64,000 nt of DNA from NCBI GenBank assembly GCA_946542925.1, contig CAMNLA010000006.1, positions 148,347 to 212,346 of the forward strand, given 5' to 3'. This document shows, piece by piece, positions 44,925-53,099 of this stretch. How positions within the stretch are numbered: the first letter of the stretch is position 1; every line of letters starts with the position of its first letter. The stretch comes from UBA4363 sp002393965 (GTDB taxonomy: Bacteria; Bacteroidota; Bacteroidia; Bacteroidales; Paludibacteraceae). Made by a program: the position numbers and the translations under genes. The notes under the pieces are model-generated. The model did not search any database and had not been told where the DNA came from. It worked only from the letters and a program-made list of their open reading frames with translations.

Positions 44925-45527
44925 TTATTTCTTTCCGCCGAACAGCTCCTCTTCCACGATACCGCAGAGGATATGACCGATTAGCGTCTGACATTCCTGA
45001 ATGCGGGGCGTCTCTTCCGACGGCACCTTGATCACGATGTCCCATTCGTCCATCTTACACGCCTTCTTACCCGTCAGAGCAACCGTCGTGATTCCTTTCT
45101 CACGGCACGACTGCAATGCCTCCACCAGGTTGCGCGAATTGCCGGACGTCGAGATGCCGATGAACACATCTCCTGCCTCTCCCTGTGCCTCCACCTGACG
45201 AGCAAACAGTCGCTCATAACCATAGTCGTTGCCGATCGCGGTCAGAATGCTCGTGTCCGTCGTCAGTGCAATCGACGGCAGACCCGGACGGTCAAACAGG
45301 AAACGGCTCACCATCTCACCTGCCAGATGCTGTGCGTCCGCGGCACTCCCGCCGTTTCCGGCCCACATCGTCTTCCTTCCGTTTCGATAGGCCTCCACAC
45401 ACTTTCCGGCCGCCTCGGCAATCTTGCGCATCATCGACTCGTCCTCCGACAACCTTCTCTTCACGAGCATGCTCTCTTCCACCTGACTGCGTATCGCCTC
45501 CATGCGTTCTTCTTCTTGGCTTTTCAT
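44925..45527 (-). CDS. gmhA: Phosphoheptose isomerase
   Basis: GmhA converts sedoheptulose-7-phosphate to D-glycero-manno-heptose-7-phosphate, the first step of the heptose pathway. The protein has 200 residues and one SIS domain, with MWAGNGGSAADAQHLAGEMV near residue 50 and GISTSGNSRNLVEALQ near 118. The open frame continues upstream to 45746, but those codons are low-complexity and lie beyond the -7 element at 45571-45578, so ATG 45527 (MKSQEEERMEAIR) is the start. It leads the hddC/gmhB fusion gene. Confidence 0.92.
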   Translation of the reverse strand: MKSQEEERMEAIRSQVEESMLVKRRLSEDESMMRKIAEAAGKCVEAYRNGRKTMWAGNGGSAADAQHLAGEMVSRFLFDRPGLPSIALTTDTSILTAIGNDYGYERLFARQVEAQGEAGDVFIGISTSGNSRNLVEALQSCREKGITTVALTGKKACKMDEWDIVIKVPSEETPRIQECQTLIGHILCGIVEEELFGGKK

Positions 45528-45570
45528 TTTTTCTTGCAACCTTGGGGTTCTTCGTTTCGTATTCTTTCTG

Positions 45571-45578
45571 CAAAGATA
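45571..45578 (-). promoter_or_regulatory. -7 element (TATCTTTG) upstream of gmhA
   Basis: Read on the minus strand the octamer is TATCTTTG, 43 bases before the start codon at 45527. The -33 TTTG is absent at the expected distance. Confidence 0.6.
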
Positions 45579-45612
45579 AAAAAAGCCAGCCACATAGGTT
45601 TTCCTCCTCCCT

Positions 45613-45691
45613 CTTTTTGTATCCACCGTCCTCTCTATCCACCGCCCTCTCTGTCTCCGTCCTCTCTGTCCACCGTCCTCTCTGTCTCCGT
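45613..45691. repeat. Pyrimidine-rich minisatellite, 15/16-bp units
   Basis: Four clear units alternate 16, 15, 16 and 15 bases (45630, 45646, 45661 and 45677), of the form CCTCTCTGTCCACCGT and CCTCTCTGTCTCCGT; a degenerate unit precedes them. Nearly all bases on the plus strand are pyrimidines. It lies just upstream of the gmhA -7 element. Confidence 0.75.
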
Positions 45692-45788
45692 CTTCTTTGT
45701 CCTCAATCTTCCCGACCGTCCCCCCGACTCTGTTGCTATAGGTCAACAGTTCCCCCCCAATGCTCCTTCATCTCCTCTCTTCCTTTAC

Positions 45789-45840
45789 CATCCCTCCCTC
45801 CCTCCACCCCTCCACCCCCTCCGCCCTCCCTCCACCCTCC
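45789..45840 (-). other. Putative G-quadruplex region (eight G-runs on the minus strand)
   Basis: The plus strand carries eight runs of three to five C (45792-45837) separated by 1-4 bases. The minus strand therefore has eight G-runs with short loops, far beyond the four needed for an intramolecular quadruplex. It lies between gmhA and gdhA. Confidence 0.6.
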
Positions 45841-45852
45841 ATTCACTAATGA

Positions 45853-46017
45853 AACAGAGATATAACATAGATGAAGGATAGTTAAAATATAGATGAAATA
45901 TACATAAAGCATAGATAAAACATAGATATAGCATAGTTAAAGCATAGATATAGTATAGATAACATATAGATAAAACATAGATAAGACATACATGACTCAT
46001 ATATAAGGCATTGATAA
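45853..46017. repeat. Degenerate tandem array, 15 units of exactly 11 bp (AT-rich)
   Basis: From 45853 the sequence divides without gap into fifteen 11-base units near the consensus AACATAGATAA, for example AGCATAGATAA, AACATAGATAT and CATATAGATAA. The phase is kept throughout despite substitutions. It is non-coding between gmhA and gdhA and is flanked on both sides by C-rich tracts. Confidence 0.85.
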
Positions 46018-46039
46018 AACAATACCTCTCCACTATCTA

Positions 46040-46065
46040 CCCACTCCCGTCCTCCCTTCCTCCCC
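46040..46065 (-). other. Second putative G-quadruplex motif (four G-runs on the minus strand)
   Basis: C-runs at 46040-42, 46046-48, 46054-56 and 46062-65 give four G-runs on the minus strand with loops of 3, 5 and 5 bases. It sits between the 11-bp array and the gdhA terminator. Confidence 0.5.
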
Positions 46066-46080
46066 TCTACGCAAAAAAAC

Positions 46081-46117
46081 AAGGGTGCCTTCCGGAATTG
46101 CTCCGGAAGGCACCCTT
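46081..46117 (-). terminator. Rho-independent terminator of gdhA
   Basis: A perfect 16-bp stem (AAGGGTGCCTTCCGGA with TCCGGAAGGCACCCTT) and a 5-base loop lie 34 bases beyond the gdhA stop. On the minus strand GTTTTTTTG follows. This is the strongest terminator in the window. Confidence 0.92.
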
Positions 46118-46150
46118 TATTGATGGATGTAAGCCTTGTAGGCCTTGGTT

Positions 46151-47503
46151 TTATACCAGACCCTGTGCCAACATGGCGTCTGCTACCTTGATGAAGCCAC
46201 CGAGGTTTGCTCCCTTTACGTAGTTGATATGACCGTCCTTCTCCGTTCCGTATTTTACACACGTTGCGTGGATGTTGATCATGATCTGGTGAAGCTTGGC
46301 GTCAACCTCTTCCGATGACCATGGGAGACGCTCAGAGTTCTGAGTCATCTCAAGACCCGAAGTGGCTACACCGCCGGCATTCGATGCCTTGCCCGGTGCG
46401 TAGAGGATCTTCGCATTCTGATATACGGCGATAGCCTCGTTCGTCGATGGCATGTTCGCTCCCTCTGCTACCATGAAGCAGCCGTTGCTGATCAAGGTCT
46501 TTGCGTCCTCTTCCTGGATCTCGTTCTGCGTAGCGCATGGCAGAGCGATGTCACACTTGACACCCCATGGCTTCTTGCCGTCGAAGTACTCGGCGCTCTT
46601 GTATTTCTCTACGTATTCCTTTACGCGGCCACGACGGACGTTCTTGATCTCCATCATGTATGCCAGCTTCTCCTCGTCGATTCCGTCCTTGTCGTAGATG
46701 AAACCGTTGGAGTCGGACATCGTCACTACTTTTGCTCCCAGTGCAGTTGCTTTCTTCACTGCATACTGAGCCACGTTGCCCGAGCCGGAGATAACGACCG
46801 TCTTGCCCTTGAAGTCCTTGCCTGCTGCCTTGAGCATTTCGTTGGCGAAATAGACCAGACCATAGCCCGTTGCCTCAGGACGGATCAAGCTGCCGCCCCA
46901 CTCCAGGCCCTTGCCTGTCAATACGCCCGTGAACTCGTTGCGCAGACGCTTGTACTGACCGAAGAGGAATCCGATCTCACGACCGCCTACACCGATGTCG
47001 CCTGCAGGAACGTCCGTGTCTGCTCCGATGTGCTTGCTCAACTCCGTCATGAAGCTCTGGCAGAAACGCATAACCTCAGCGTCGCTCTTGCCCTTAGGGT
47101 CGAAGTCAGAGCCTCCCTTGCCACCACCCATAGGCAGCGTCGTGAGGCTGTTTTTCAATACCTGCTCGAAGGCAAGGAACTTCAGGATTCCCAAGTTAAC
47201 GGTTGGGTGGAAACGAAGACCGCCCTTGTAAGGACCGATCGCGCTGTTCATCTGAACACGGAATCCGCGGTTGATCTGTATGTTGCCTTTGTCATCCAAC
47301 CATGGCACACGGAAGATGATCACACGCTCCGGTTCTGCCATTCTCTCGAGGATCTTGGCGGTTTTGTACTTCGGATTCTCGTCGATGAAGCCCATCAGGG
47401 ACTCAGCAACTTCCTTCACTGCCTGGTGGAATTCTCCTTCTCCAGGGTTCTTGGCGATGATTTTCGTCATGAAGTCATTGACTTCTACTTCAAGATTTGC
47501 CAT
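46151..47503 (-). CDS. gdhA: NADP-type glutamate dehydrogenase
   Basis: GdhA reductively aminates 2-oxoglutarate to glutamate and is a major ammonia-assimilation route in Bacteroidales. The 450-residue protein has the small hexameric layout: NSAIGPYKGGLRFHPTVN near residue 85, catalytic Lys in LPMGGGKGGSDFDPKGK near 124, and the coenzyme motif VVISGSGNVAQYAVKKA near 236. Length is typical of the S-50 class. It is monocistronic, with its own promoter (47582-47611) and a strong terminator. Cofactor preference is not certain from sequence. Confidence 0.95.
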   Translation of the reverse strand: MANLEVEVNDFMTKIIAKNPGEGEFHQAVKEVAESLMGFIDENPKYKTAKILERMAEPERVIIFRVPWLDDKGNIQINRGFRVQMNSAIGPYKGGLRFHPTVNLGILKFLAFEQVLKNSLTTLPMGGGKGGSDFDPKGKSDAEVMRFCQSFMTELSKHIGADTDVPAGDIGVGGREIGFLFGQYKRLRNEFTGVLTGKGLEWGGSLIRPEATGYGLVYFANEMLKAAGKDFKGKTVVISGSGNVAQYAVKKATALGAKVVTMSDSNGFIYDKDGIDEEKLAYMMEIKNVRRGRVKEYVEKYKSAEYFDGKKPWGVKCDIALPCATQNEIQEEDAKTLISNGCFMVAEGANMPSTNEAIAVYQNAKILYAPGKASNAGGVATSGLEMTQNSERLPWSSEEVDAKLHQIMINIHATCVKYGTEKDGHINYVKGANLGGFIKVADAMLAQGLV

Positions 47504-47581
47504 AATATACGTTATATTTTATTAGGTTTTGTGCCGTTAGGTTTTTCTCTTCCTTCTTCTGCTCGCGAAGAGAAGACGGTA

Positions 47582-47611
47582 CAAAATTAAACACCTTCTT
47601 TCTTTCCCAAA
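47582..47611 (-). promoter_or_regulatory. Promoter of gdhA (TTTG-N18-TAATTTTG)
   Basis: On the minus strand TTTG (47611-47608) and TAATTTTG (47589-47582) are 18 bases apart. The leader to the start codon at 47503 would be about 70 bases. Confidence 0.65.
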
Positions 47612-47750
47612 CACGCACCGCCAATCTTTAAGTGTATCACGTAAGCATTTCAGTATTTTGCGCACGATGCCCGCTCCCTGACTTCCCCACACTTCCCGCT
47701 CTTTGCCAGAATATCCGTACGCCTCCTCGCTCTCGTCACGTTTTTATTGC

Positions 47751-47758
47751 TAATTTTG
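47751..47758 (+). promoter_or_regulatory. -7 element (TAATTTTG) immediately before the first men-cluster gene
   Basis: TAATTTTG ends only 4 bases before ATG 47763. If used, transcription would begin at or next to the start codon. No -33 TTTG is visible. Confidence 0.4.
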
Positions 47759-47762
47759 TTGC

Positions 47763-48179
47763 ATGAATATCGAACACGTCAGAGATCGCCTGGAGTCCGC
47801 TCCGGGACTACCGTCTGCACTCGGCATGCACTTCCTCTCCACTCCCGACCAGGACGAGTGCGTCGCCGTCATGCCCACCGACCATCGCACCATCCAGCCC
47901 TTCGGCTTCCTCAGCGGAGGCGCCATCGTAGCACTCGCCGAGACCCTCGCCGGCGCCGCTTCCCTCGCACGGTGCCCGGACCGGATTCCGCTCGGCATCA
48001 GCGTCAGCGCCAACCACCTTCGACCCGTACCTCAAGGCGAGTCCGTTCGCGCCGTCGCGCGGTTCATCCACTGCGGACACTCCCATCACTCTTTCCTCGT
48101 TTCTGTCTTCAACGGTCGCGACGAACTCGTCTCGTCTGTCCAGGTGGTCAACGGCATCGTCTCACCTCGTGAGAAGTAA
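47763..48179 (+). CDS. menI: Hotdog thioesterase, probable DHNA-CoA thioesterase
   Basis: The 138-residue PaaI-like hotdog protein has MPTDHRTIQPFGFLSGGAIV and the catalytic-Glu helix ALAETLAGAASLA near residues 58-70. Its position directly before menF-menD-menB-menC-menE points to hydrolysis of 1,4-dihydroxy-2-naphthoyl-CoA, the step after MenB. The symbol rests on context; the fold alone would allow other aryl-CoA esters. menF begins 12 bases after the stop. Confidence 0.75.
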   Translation: MNIEHVRDRLESAPGLPSALGMHFLSTPDQDECVAVMPTDHRTIQPFGFLSGGAIVALAETLAGAASLARCPDRIPLGISVSANHLRPVPQGESVRAVARFIHCGHSHHSFLVSVFNGRDELVSSVQVVNGIVSPREK

Positions 48180-48191
48180 ACTGACGGACCG

Positions 48192-49280
48192 ATGAACGAG
48201 TCTTTCGCATATTTCCGACTGCCCGACTGTCCCGACGCCTTCCTCGTGGCGCAGGACGGACTGCCCGCTGTCGTCTCTCCCGACTCTTCTCCTTCCCATC
48301 CTGGTTTCCTCTTCGCTCCATTCCATGCGACGGAGCAGTGCCCCACCGTCCTCATCCGCCCCGACGTCTTCCGCCGCGTCTCCCTTCCGCCACCCTCTCT
48401 TCCTCCGTTCTCCTGCTCCGCCGACCGCCCTGCCGCCGACCGCCGTGCTGACTATTCCTCTTCCTTCCGCCTGTTCCACGATGCGCTCGCGCGACGTCTC
48501 CTCTCCAAGGTCGTCCTTTCCCGGTGCGAGACTCTTACGCTCTCTGCCGCCCTGCCGCCGACCGCACTCTTCTCCCGCGCTTGCCGCGCCTATCCACATC
48601 TCTTCGTCTCGCTGGTACATACGCCACTGACGGGTACCTGGCTCGTCGCCACCCCCGAACTGCTCCTCTCTTCCGTCGCCGACCGCTGCCACACCGTTGC
48701 CCTCGCGGGTACGATGCCCTCCCGAACCGCCGGCGGCGATCCCGTCTGGAGTGCGAAGGACCGGCAGGAACAGGCCTACGTGAGCGACCATGTCCGTTCC
48801 GTCATTGCCCCCCGTTCCGTCCTGATCGATGAGTCCGAACCGCATACGGTCGAGGCGGCGGACCTCCTCCATCTCCGCACCGACTTCTCCTTCCGACCCC
48901 GCCCGGGCGTCTCCCTCGCCGAGATCCTGCATGCCCTGCATCCCACACCCGCCGTCTGCGGACTCCCCGTTGCCAAGGCAAGGGAATGCATCCTCGCTCA
49001 CGAACCTCATCCCAGACGCTACTACAGTGGCTACCTCGGACCCTGGCAGATGGCGGAGACTCCCGCCTCCACCGACTCCACCGCCTCCACCGCCTTGTCC
49101 GTTCCCGCCACCTCTCTCTTCGTCTCGCTCCGCTGCATGCACATCGACCATACCTCCCTCCACCTCTACGCCGGTGGCGGACTCCTGCCTCAGAGCCGCG
49201 AACAGACAGAGTGGGACGAAACGGAAAACAAACTCAATACCATGAAACGACTGCTTCATTGGCTTGTTAAAGATAGTTAA
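48192..49280 (+). CDS. menF: Isochorismate synthase
   Basis: MenF isomerises chorismate to isochorismate, committing it to menaquinone. The 362-residue chorismate-binding protein has LLSKVVLSRCETL near residue 100, GTWLVATPELLL near 145, the LAGTMPSR segment, and the C-terminal active site ECILAHEPHPRRYYSGYLG and LFVSLRCMHI plus LHLYAGGGLLPQS. It is GC-rich, with Ser/Pro/Ala-rich low-complexity stretches (for example PPPSLPPFSCSADRP) that explain a less conserved N-terminal half. A 170-base gap containing an 11-bp array separates it from menD. Confidence 0.9.
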   Translation: MNESFAYFRLPDCPDAFLVAQDGLPAVVSPDSSPSHPGFLFAPFHATEQCPTVLIRPDVFRRVSLPPPSLPPFSCSADRPAADRRADYSSSFRLFHDALARRLLSKVVLSRCETLTLSAALPPTALFSRACRAYPHLFVSLVHTPLTGTWLVATPELLLSSVADRCHTVALAGTMPSRTAGGDPVWSAKDRQEQAYVSDHVRSVIAPRSVLIDESEPHTVEAADLLHLRTDFSFRPRPGVSLAEILHALHPTPAVCGLPVAKARECILAHEPHPRRYYSGYLGPWQMAETPASTDSTASTALSVPATSLFVSLRCMHIDHTSLHLYAGGGLLPQSREQTEWDETENKLNTMKRLLHWLVKDS

Positions 49281-49289
49281 ATTATAGTA

Positions 49290-49421
49290 GGTTTGGCTTA
49301 GGGTTTGCTTGGGGGTACCTTAGGGGTACCTTTGGGGTACCTTAGGGGTACCTTAAGGGTACCTTTGGTCTGGGGTGAATTTGGGGTGTTTTGGGTGCTG
49401 TTTGGGTGCGAATTTATGTTA
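49290..49421. repeat. Tandem array, 12 units of exactly 11 bp (G-rich, GGTACC core)
   Basis: The menF-menD gap divides into twelve consecutive 11-base units. The five central ones (49312-49366) are near-identical GGGGTACCTTA/T with a palindromic GGTACC; the outer ones are diverged but stay in phase (GGTTTGGCTTA, AATTTGGGGTG, GTTTGGGTGCG). It is unrelated in sequence to the AT-rich array at 45853-46017 but shares its period. Confidence 0.85.
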
Positions 49422-49450
49422 AAAAAGACAAAAAAAAGTAAAAAATAACG

Positions 49451-51112
49451 ATGTTTAGCGACAAACACAACGTCAATATCCTCACTTCTCTGCTCGTACG
49501 ACACGGGCTGCGCAGTGCCGTCCTCTGCCCCGGATCGCGCAATGCCCCACTGGTCCATAATCTCGTCCAGGCTGGTCTCCGCACTTTCGCCGTCACCGAT
49601 GAGCGAAGCGCCGGATTCTTCGCTCTCGGACGCGCCCTCGACGAAGGGCCCGTCGCCCTCTGCGTGACCTCCGGAACGGCTCTGCTCAACCTCCTGCCAG
49701 CCGTGGCGGAGGCGTTCTATCAGCACGTGCCGCTCGTCGTGATCTCTGCCGACCGACCGCTCGCCTGGATCGACCAGCAGGACGGACAGACGCTCCCTCA
49801 GGCGGGTGCGCTCGCTCCGTTCGTGCTCAGGAGCGTCTCCCTGCCCGAATCCTCCGACCCGGAGGGCCGCTGGTTCTGCAACCGGCTCGTCAACGAGGCT
49901 CTCCTGGCGATGCACACGCGAGGCTCAGGACCCGTTCATGTCAACGTTCCCATCAGCGAACCGCTCTACTCTTTCCCGGTGGATGCCCTGCCCGACGAGC
50001 GCGTGGTTGCTCATGCGGTGGGGACCGACCTCGCCCACGAGGATTTCGAGGAGTTCTTCCGCCGCTTCTCCGCCGCACGCCGGCCGATGGTCGTGCTGGG
50101 ACAGAACCGGTTCTCTCTCGACCTCTCCATCCTCCGCCGCCATGCCGTCGTCCTCTCCGAGGCACTCAGCCTCGCCCCGGGGCTGCGCCATGCCGAGCCT
50201 GTTCTCTGCCGACGCGAGGCGGATGCCGGACGTTTCGACTCTCAGATGCAGCCGGACTTCCTCCTCTTTGCCGGAGGGACTCTGGTGAGCAAACGCCTCA
50301 AGGCTTTCCTGCGCCTCTCCGGCTGTGACCAGTATCTGCTCTCCCCATCCGGCGAGGTCTGCGACACGTTCCAGCATCTCTCCGTCGTCATCCAGACCGA
50401 CCCTTCGACGTTCCTCCGCCGCCTCTCCGAGCGCCTCTCCGCCTCCTCTCCGCCTTCTCCCGACCGTCAGACGTTCATCGACGCCTGGCAACGCGCGGAC
50501 TCCACGGCCTCACAGTGCATCGGTCAGATCGCCCTGCCGTTCTCTTCGGCTTCGGTGGTCCGCGAGTTCTCCCGCCGCCTCTCTGCCTTCGCCACCCCAC
50601 CACGACTTGTCTATGGCAACAGTTCCGCTGTCCGCCTCGCCTCCCTGTTCGCCCCTTCCGGTGTGTTCTGCAACCGTGGCGTCAACGGGATCGAGGGATC
50701 GCTTTCCACCGCCGTCGGCTTGGCGGCCGACCGTCGCCCCACGTGTTGCATCCTCGGCGACCTCAGTTTTTTCTACGACCAGAACGCTCTTTGGAATGAG
50801 CATGTGGCGGACAACCTCCGCATCCTCCTGCTCAACAACGGCGGTGGAGCGATCTTCAGCAAGTTCGAGGGGCTGAAAGGAAGCCCCGCACGCGAACGCT
50901 TCGTCATGGGACGTCACCACACCTCCGCACGGGGCATCTGTCTTCAGTCTGGCGTCGAATACCTCCAGGCGTCAGACGACCCCTCACTCTCCGTCGCGCT
51001 CGACGCCTTTCTCCGCCCTTCCTCCCGACCCATGCTGCTCGAGGTCCATACCGATGCCGAGGGCGACTGGGAGGCGCTCGACCGCTGCTGCAGGGTCCTG
51101 TCGGGTGCCTGA
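49451..51112 (+). CDS. menD: SEPHCHC synthase
   Basis: MenD adds the succinic semialdehyde unit from 2-oxoglutarate to isochorismate using thiamine diphosphate. The 553-residue protein has the ThDP activation Glu region CVTSGTALLNLLPAVAEA near residue 75, the Pyr-domain start GLRSAVLCPGSRNAPL and the ThDP-Mg motif GDLSFFYDQNALWN followed by LLNNGG near residue 460. Length is normal. Its ATG lies 29 bases after an 11-bp tandem array, so that array is in its presumed leader or operon spacer. Confidence 0.94.
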   Translation: MFSDKHNVNILTSLLVRHGLRSAVLCPGSRNAPLVHNLVQAGLRTFAVTDERSAGFFALGRALDEGPVALCVTSGTALLNLLPAVAEAFYQHVPLVVISADRPLAWIDQQDGQTLPQAGALAPFVLRSVSLPESSDPEGRWFCNRLVNEALLAMHTRGSGPVHVNVPISEPLYSFPVDALPDERVVAHAVGTDLAHEDFEEFFRRFSAARRPMVVLGQNRFSLDLSILRRHAVVLSEALSLAPGLRHAEPVLCRREADAGRFDSQMQPDFLLFAGGTLVSKRLKAFLRLSGCDQYLLSPSGEVCDTFQHLSVVIQTDPSTFLRRLSERLSASSPPSPDRQTFIDAWQRADSTASQCIGQIALPFSSASVVREFSRRLSAFATPPRLVYGNSSAVRLASLFAPSGVFCNRGVNGIEGSLSTAVGLAADRRPTCCILGDLSFFYDQNALWNEHVADNLRILLLNNGGGAIFSKFEGLKGSPARERFVMGRHHTSARGICLQSGVEYLQASDDPSLSVALDAFLRPSSRPMLLEVHTDAEGDWEALDRCCRVLSGA

Positions 51113-51160
51113 GTCTTAGTAATGCTTATGTTTATTTTTTTTCTCTGAAATACGAATAGT

Positions 51161-51985
51161 ATGAAACGTGATTGGAAAAAGATAGAGGGTTTCTCCTTCG
51201 AGGAGATTCTCTTTGAGTCGTACGGGCACATCGCCAAGATTACGATCAACCGGCCTCGCTACCGCAATGCCTTCACTCCGCTGACCACTTGGGAGATGTC
51301 CCAGGCGTTCTCCTATTGCCGCGAGGCGCAGGATATACGCGTCGTTTTGCTCACCGGCGCCGGCGACAAGGCGTTCTGCTCCGGCGGTGACATGCACGTC
51401 AAGGGACGGGGAGGATACATCGACCGATCCGGCGTGCCGCGACTCAGCGTCCTCGACGTCCAGATGCAGATTCGGCGACTCCCCAAACCGGTCATCGCCA
51501 TGGTCAACGGATTCGCCATCGGTGGGGGACACGTGCTCCATCTCGTGTGCGACCTCACCATAGCTTCCGACAATGCCGTCTTCGGACAGACGGGACCCAA
51601 GGTCGGGTCTTTCGACGCCGGATTCGGCGCCTCGTATCTTGCCCGTATCGTCGGTCAGAAGAAGGCAAGGGAGATCTGGTTCCTCTGCCGGCAGTATTCC
51701 GCCGACGAGGCGGAACGCATGGGACTGGTCAACAAGGTCGTGCCGATCGAACGTCTCGAGGATACCTGTGTGGAGTGGGCGGAGCAGATGATCGAACGCT
51801 CGCCCATCGCCCTGCGCATGATCAAGGCGGGACTCAACGCCGAACTTGACGGACAGGCAGGCATTCAGCAACTCGCCGGCGACGCTACCATGCTCTACTA
51901 TTTTCTCGATGAGGCACAGGAGGGCGGCAAGGCGTTCCTCGAGAAGCGGAAACCCGATTTCGATAAGTTCCCTAAGGTACCCTGA
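51161..51985 (+). CDS. menB: 1,4-dihydroxy-2-naphthoyl-CoA synthase
   Basis: MenB closes the second ring of the naphthoquinone from o-succinylbenzoyl-CoA. The 274-residue crotonase-fold protein begins FSFEEILFESYGHIAKITINRP, has the oxyanion-hole segments DKAFCSGGDMHVKGRGGYI and IAMVNGFAIGGGHVL, and the MenB signature QTGPKVGSFDAGFGASYLAR with the catalytic Asp. Length and motifs fit exactly. It lies 48 bases after menD. Confidence 0.96.
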   Translation: MKRDWKKIEGFSFEEILFESYGHIAKITINRPRYRNAFTPLTTWEMSQAFSYCREAQDIRVVLLTGAGDKAFCSGGDMHVKGRGGYIDRSGVPRLSVLDVQMQIRRLPKPVIAMVNGFAIGGGHVLHLVCDLTIASDNAVFGQTGPKVGSFDAGFGASYLARIVGQKKAREIWFLCRQYSADEAERMGLVNKVVPIERLEDTCVEWAEQMIERSPIALRMIKAGLNAELDGQAGIQQLAGDATMLYYFLDEAQEGGKAFLEKRKPDFDKFPKVP

Positions 51986-52055
51986 CCTTCGGCAGGGGGG
52001 AGGGGAGAGAGAGACGCTCACGACAACACATGAAACAGTAAACCGACACGCAACG

Positions 52056-53099
52056 ATGAAACAGATCGATATCTTTCCGCGCACACTCCATTTCCGACAG
52101 CCCGCCGGCACCTCACGCGGAGTCTACCTCACCCGCCGGATCTACCTCCTGCGGCTCTCCGATTCCGACGTCCCCTCCGTCTGCGGGTGGGGCGAGTGCG
52201 CACCGCTGCCGGACCTCTCCTGCGACGCGAGGCCCGATTATGACAAGGTGCTGCGGGAGGCGTGCAGGAGAGCAGAACGCGAAGGACTCACACCCGCTCT
52301 GTGCGACGACCTCCGGACCCTTCCTTCCGTCCTTTTCGGTCTCGAGACGGCATTTGCCCAGTGGGAGAGGGGCGGAGACAAGGCGCTCTTCGACACCCCT
52401 TTCGCTCGTGGCGAGGTCGGTATCCCCATCAACGGACTGGTCTGGATGGGCTCTTTCGATGAGATGATGCAACGGCTCACGGCCAAACTCGACGCTGGGT
52501 TCCGCTGTGTCAAACTCAAGATCGGAGCCATCGATTTCTCCGACGAACTCTCTCTCATACGGGCTGTCCGCCGACGCTTCTCTGCCGAACAGGTCGAACT
52601 GCGGCTCGATGCCAATGGGGCGTTCCCGCCCGACCGTGCCGCCCAATACCTCGAACACCTCGCTCCCTACCATATCCACTCCATCGAACAGCCCATCCGA
52701 CAACACCAGTGGCAACACATGGCACAGCTGTGCCGACAGTCTCCCATCCCCATCGCTCTCGACGAGGAACTCATCGGGGTCTCATCCCGTCAGCAGAAGG
52801 CAGAACTGCTCGACGAGATACGTCCGCACTACATCGTTCTCAAACCCTCTCTCCATGGTGCCATGTCTGGCTGCGACGAGTGGATCTCGCTCGCTCGCGA
52901 ACGCAACATAGGATGCTGGATCACTTCCGCACTCGAGAGCAATGTCGGACTCAATGCCATCGCCCACTATACGGCCAGGACTTTCGGACCGCACATCACG
53001 TTCCCGCAGGGACTCGGGACCGGATCGCTCTTCACTGATAATGTCCCGATGCCGATTTATGTCAAGGAGGATCGCCTATGGTACTCGAAGATTTCCTGA
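52056..53099 (+). CDS. menC: o-Succinylbenzoate synthase
   Basis: MenC dehydrates SHCHC to o-succinylbenzoate. From ATG 52056 (MKQIDIFPRTLHFRQ) it has 347 residues with the enolase-superfamily layout: capping domain (about 1-95), the catalytic Lys pair in CVKLKIGAIDF near residue 155, metal ligands in LRLDANGAF, SIEQP and ALDEEL, and the second Lys in IVLKPSLHG. The frame is open from 51846 within menB, but that part is unrelated. Its stop overlaps the menE start by 22 bases, indicating tight coupling. Enolase-family epimerases are an alternative, made unlikely by context. Confidence 0.92.
   Translation: MKQIDIFPRTLHFRQPAGTSRGVYLTRRIYLLRLSDSDVPSVCGWGECAPLPDLSCDARPDYDKVLREACRRAEREGLTPALCDDLRTLPSVLFGLETAFAQWERGGDKALFDTPFARGEVGIPINGLVWMGSFDEMMQRLTAKLDAGFRCVKLKIGAIDFSDELSLIRAVRRRFSAEQVELRLDANGAFPPDRAAQYLEHLAPYHIHSIEQPIRQHQWQHMAQLCRQSPIPIALDEELIGVSSRQQKAELLDEIRPHYIVLKPSLHGAMSGCDEWISLARERNIGCWITSALESNVGLNAIAHYTARTFGPHITFPQGLGTGSLFTDNVPMPIYVKEDRLWYSKIS

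Noticed and set aside
45785..46033. 82-codon frame through the 11-bp array and C-rich tract
   Set aside because: The apparent YLCFIYAL pattern is only the translation of the AT-rich 11-bp repeat.
48162..49259. 365-codon open frame opposite menF
   Set aside because: It is the complement of the GC-rich menF coding sequence, very Gly/Arg/Glu-rich with low complexity, typical of a shadow frame.
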